Shown piece after piece: positions 61,762 to 64,000 of a stretch of DNA of 64,000 bases. Numbering within the stretch: the first letter of the stretch is position 1; each line of letters starts with the position of its first letter. Origin of the DNA: Pirellulaceae bacterium (GTDB lineage: Bacteria; Planctomycetota; Planctomycetia; Pirellulales; Pirellulaceae). Where the stretch lies: positions 310,001 through 374,000 of the forward strand of contig JANQLU010000136.1 in the NCBI GenBank assembly GCA_028280445.1, written 5' to 3'. A program made the translations under genes and the position numbers. The notes beneath the pieces were generated by a model that worked only from the letters and a program-made list of their open reading frames with translations, made no database searches and had not been told where the DNA came from.

Positions 61762-63245
61762 GATAGTGTTCGTCAAGTTGCGCACATTTGATATTGGATA
61801 GTTTTCAGGTCTGTCAGGTTAGGGTTAGTCAGGCGGCAAGCGAGCCTTTCATGGTGCTCGCGTTAAGCCGCCAGATGTACGATTACGTTCTGGAGCTTGT
61901 TGAGTTCTCCTCATTCACTCCCACGGAAATTTTTTCGGTCGCATTTTTTGTTTCAAGTTCTCGCAGCCGATCCATATCGAGGTAGCGTCGCTGGCCCCAG
62001 CGGGTCCCCGCTACATACCTTAAACGAGCTGCCACCAACATCAACGCACTGTTGCCATCGGGAAATGCGCCAACAACACGCGTCCGACGGCGAATCTCCT
62101 GCATGATCCGTTCCAACGGATTGTTGGTGCGGATGCGAACCCAATGCTCGTGTGGGAAAGACATGTAGGACAGGACTTCGGTAAGACCATTAACAACAGT
62201 GTCGGCGGCCTGATTCAACTTCATCTCACGGAGCTTGGTGATCACATCGTCAGCCTTCTTGCGGGCCGCCTCACGATCTTCCTGAGCGTGAATCGCCTTG
62301 AGCATCGCGGCCACCTGTCGGCGCTTGCCAAGGGGAACTGCCGACAGCACGTTGCGGTACCAATGAACAACACACCGTTGCCACGAAGCTTCGGGGTAAA
62401 ACTCAGCAAGCGACTCGACGAGCCCCAGACATTTGTCGGAAGTGACCAGTTGCACTCCTTTAAGACCACGCGATTTCAAATGTCGCAAGAAACCACGCCA
62501 ACTTTCAGTATCTTCTTTGGCTCCCTCACAAACGCCGAGGATGTGCCGAAAGCCTTCGCGATCGACGCCGATGGCAACCAGTACCGCGACATTTTTCACT
62601 TCACCACCCCAGCTGCGTTTCAGCCAGATTCCATCCAAAAACACATAGGGAAACTCGCCTTCAATCGGTTGATTTCGCCATTGCTCGATTCGTTCGTACA
62701 GTTTCTGGTTCAACTGGCTGACGGTACTGGGACTGACGCGACTCCCCCACAGTGCTTCCGTGATGTCTTCCACACGTCGCACCGAGACACCTGCCAGGTA
62801 CATTTCCATCAGTGATTCTTCGACGCTGGATTCACGTCGTCGATAACGTTCAATAATCTGGGTTTCAAAGGGAAGCGAACGAAGTCGAGGTACCTTCAAA
62901 TTCACTTCTCCCGCTTTGGTGTGCAACTTGCGTTGATAGCTACCGGCACGAGTGTCTTTCCGAGCGTCGCTACGTTCATACTTTTTCGCCTGGCACAACT
63001 GGTCAGCTTCAGCGTCCAGCAAACCATTCAGAGTCTCTTCCACACTGGCACGAACCACGTCTTCGACGTGGTTGCGGATCTGCTCCTGATTGACTTGAAT
63101 CACGTCGTTACTTGCTGTTGTTTGTTCATTCGTTAAACTGCTCATGGATAGTCCTTTTGGGGTTGGATTTTTGCGTTAGCAACAAAATTCCTAACAGCCC
63201 GAGGACTATCCTTCAATCAATCTGCGCAATTTCTAGTACGTTACC
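61762..63245. mobile_element. Complete IS256-family insertion sequence
   Basis: A 1484-base element with one transposase gene on the minus strand. Ends are inverted: from GATAGTGTTC at 61762 on the left and, as reverse complement, from GGTAACGTAC ending at 63245 on the right. The best-matched core is TTGCGCA at 61778-61784 and 63223-63229, and GGATAGT at 61796-61802 and 63205-63211. It is flanked by the 8-base duplication CTTGGGTT, as expected for IS256. Intact ends, open gene and exact duplication indicate a recent insertion. No gene appears to be broken by it. Confidence 0.88.
61883..63145 (-). CDS. IS256-family (mutator-type) transposase
   Basis: A full-length 420-residue DDE transposase. 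RSLPFETQIIERYRRRESSVEE, YLAGVSVRRVEDITEALWG and SPSTVSQLNQKL form the N-terminal part. The catalytic acids are in YVFLDGIWLKR, LVTSDKCLGL and NNPLERIMQEIRRR. VVHWYRNVLSAVP is also characteristic of the family. No frameshift or internal stop is seen, so it may be active. The ATG at 63145 lies about 100 bases inside the right end of the element. Confidence 0.95.
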   Translation of the reverse strand: MSSLTNEQTTASNDVIQVNQEQIRNHVEDVVRASVEETLNGLLDAEADQLCQAKKYERSDARKDTRAGSYQRKLHTKAGEVNLKVPRLRSLPFETQIIERYRRRESSVEESLMEMYLAGVSVRRVEDITEALWGSRVSPSTVSQLNQKLYERIEQWRNQPIEGEFPYVFLDGIWLKRSWGGEVKNVAVLVAIGVDREGFRHILGVCEGAKEDTESWRGFLRHLKSRGLKGVQLVTSDKCLGLVESLAEFYPEASWQRCVVHWYRNVLSAVPLGKRRQVAAMLKAIHAQEDREAARKKADDVITKLREMKLNQAADTVVNGLTEVLSYMSFPHEHWVRIRTNNPLERIMQEIRRRTRVVGAFPDGNSALMLVAARLRYVAGTRWGQRRYLDMDRLRELETKNATEKISVGVNEENSTSSRT

Positions 63246-63253
63246 CTTGGGTT
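63246..63253. repeat. Target-site duplication, right copy
   Basis: CTTGGGTT directly after the right end of the IS256-family element; matches 61754-61761. Confidence 0.85.
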
Positions 63254-63603
63254 AATTTGCATTCGGCTAAGATTGGAAGCTCTTCCGTTTCCTCGCGTTA
63301 GTGAAATTCAAGAAAAACACATTGAAATTTTAGAGGATCGACATTTGATTTGAATTGGCAACATTGTCCCAAAATCCAATATTCGCAAGTTTGTGTCTAA
63401 AATTTACGTACTTGCAATTCCAGTTACAGGTGTACTGGATTCGAACAACGACCTCCACGATGTCAATACTCAGTTGACAATACAAGATTGACGCGAGTGC
63501 TTACCATTTTGAACCGTATTACAAATCACACGTTTGTTATTGTTTTCATGCAACAATCTATTTCTCACGTGTTCTTGTCTTTTGCTCTGCACTTTCCTCT
63601 GCA
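63254..63603. other. AT-rich spacer without recognised features
   Basis: About 350 bases between the insertion sequence and the 3' end of the next gene. Short open frames exist, but none has a recognisable protein or start signal. No inverted repeat of the families above was found. Confidence 0.4.
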
Positions 63604-64000
63604 TCAAAGTGTTTTAGAATCACTCAACCAGCTGGTCATCGAGTCTGCAGTTTCTTGTTGTTCAAAATAATTGGTATGGTGAACCTTTGATGAAGCACCA
63701 AAATCAAATATATCGTCACTCCTTCTGAATTGGCCAAAATCGGTCATCGATTGTGTATCCACAACGAGATCATTGGCAAATGGAAATACAGCCCTTGCCA
63801 TTCTCTTTGCTACATTTTTCTTTTGAAAATGTCTCCAAAACTTCCAGCCTGCAGCTTGTGGAACGAAGTTGCTTTGAATGGAAAAATACTTGTCGGGAAA
63901 TTGATTCCGAATTGCTCGTGCCATTTCCAACTCCAAATTATTGCTGGACGCTGACATTGAGAAAAAACCGGGTACAAGTGCAATAAAAGCATCGGGAATT
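63604..64000 (-). CDS. Probable C-terminal part of an alpha/beta-hydrolase-like protein (5' end outside window)
   Basis: The minus-strand frame is open from the right edge, so the gene starts beyond the window; an internal ATG at 63957 is probably not its start. The visible 131 residues include ALVPGFFSM, YFSIQSNFVP, ANDLVVDTQSMTDFG and KVHHTNYFEQQETADSMTSW. An Asn-Asp-x-Val-Val segment followed by a His-His-Thr near the end fits the acid and His of a Ser hydrolase in its C-terminal half. This assignment is my inference from the pattern. The catalytic Ser would lie upstream, out of view. Confidence 0.6.
   Translation of the reverse strand, partial: IPDAFIALVPGFFSMSASSNNLELEMARAIRNQFPDKYFSIQSNFVPQAAGWKFWRHFQKKNVAKRMARAVFPFANDLVVDTQSMTDFGQFRRSDDIFDFGASSKVHHTNYFEQQETADSMTSWLSDSKTL

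Overview
The window reads as a chromosome segment of a marine-type planctomycete, probably of the Pirellulales. Lineage markers are a YTV-motif cell-wall protein, DUF1501/DUF1800 gene pair, a DUF1598 protein, two PEP-CTERM proteins, a mitochondrial-type PTPMT1-like phosphatase and many small secreted proteins of unknown function. LpxD, LpxI, Lnt and an RND-type exporter point to a Gram-negative envelope with lipid A and lipoproteins. Short operons on both strands, frequent GTG/TTG starts and spacers filled with palindromic repeats fit the same group. The assignment rests on gene content, not on a database match.

Layout. 1-3440: the 3' end of ilvC, two tiny membrane proteins, then lpxD-lpxI. 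3668-5453: a diverged PII protein with a pseudo-receiver partner, and a PEP-CTERM zinc protease. 5700-9965: a kinase-like phosphotransferase and two DsbD-type genes; the larger DsbD gene has an in-frame UGA exactly at the first cysteine codon of its thioredoxin CxxC motif. 10013-20254: a secreted protein with a YTV-like tail, purM, glgX, a DUF1598 protein, uracil-DNA glycosylase, der and an aminotransferase. 20453-29862: purE-mtnA, a membrane AAA ATPase, a large membrane protein, argS, a solitary DNA methylase and a small lipoprotein. 29916-37619: lnt, moeA-pabA, an RND/MMPL exporter and a DegT aminotransferase. 37869-45297: a LamG-like PEP-CTERM protein, a BlaI-M56 signalling pair with its promoter and operator, and DUF1800-DUF1501. 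45532-49592: a TPR protein and the succinate dehydrogenase operon. 49994-61631: the YTV protein, transaldolase, speA, PTPMT1-like phosphatase, a terpene-cyclase-fold lipoprotein, a MATE transporter, a TlpA-like thioredoxin and a glycosyltransferase. 61762-63245: an intact IS256-family element with an 8-bp target duplication. The right edge cuts a gene that looks like an alpha/beta hydrolase.

Main result. The DsbD-like gene at 7428-9965 is best read as a selenoprotein with a Sec-Ala-Thr-Cys active site. The frame stays open and thioredoxin-like for 92 codons after the UGA. A hairpin with a 6-bp stem and a GGUCG loop lies 23 nt after the UGA, within the spacing expected of a bacterial SECIS element. 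Final proof needs selA/selB/selC elsewhere in the genome and homologues with Cys at that position.

Spacers carry at least four families of long inverted repeats, several of them between convergent genes where they could end transcription from both sides. No rRNA, tRNA, CRISPR array, prophage or defence island was recognised.
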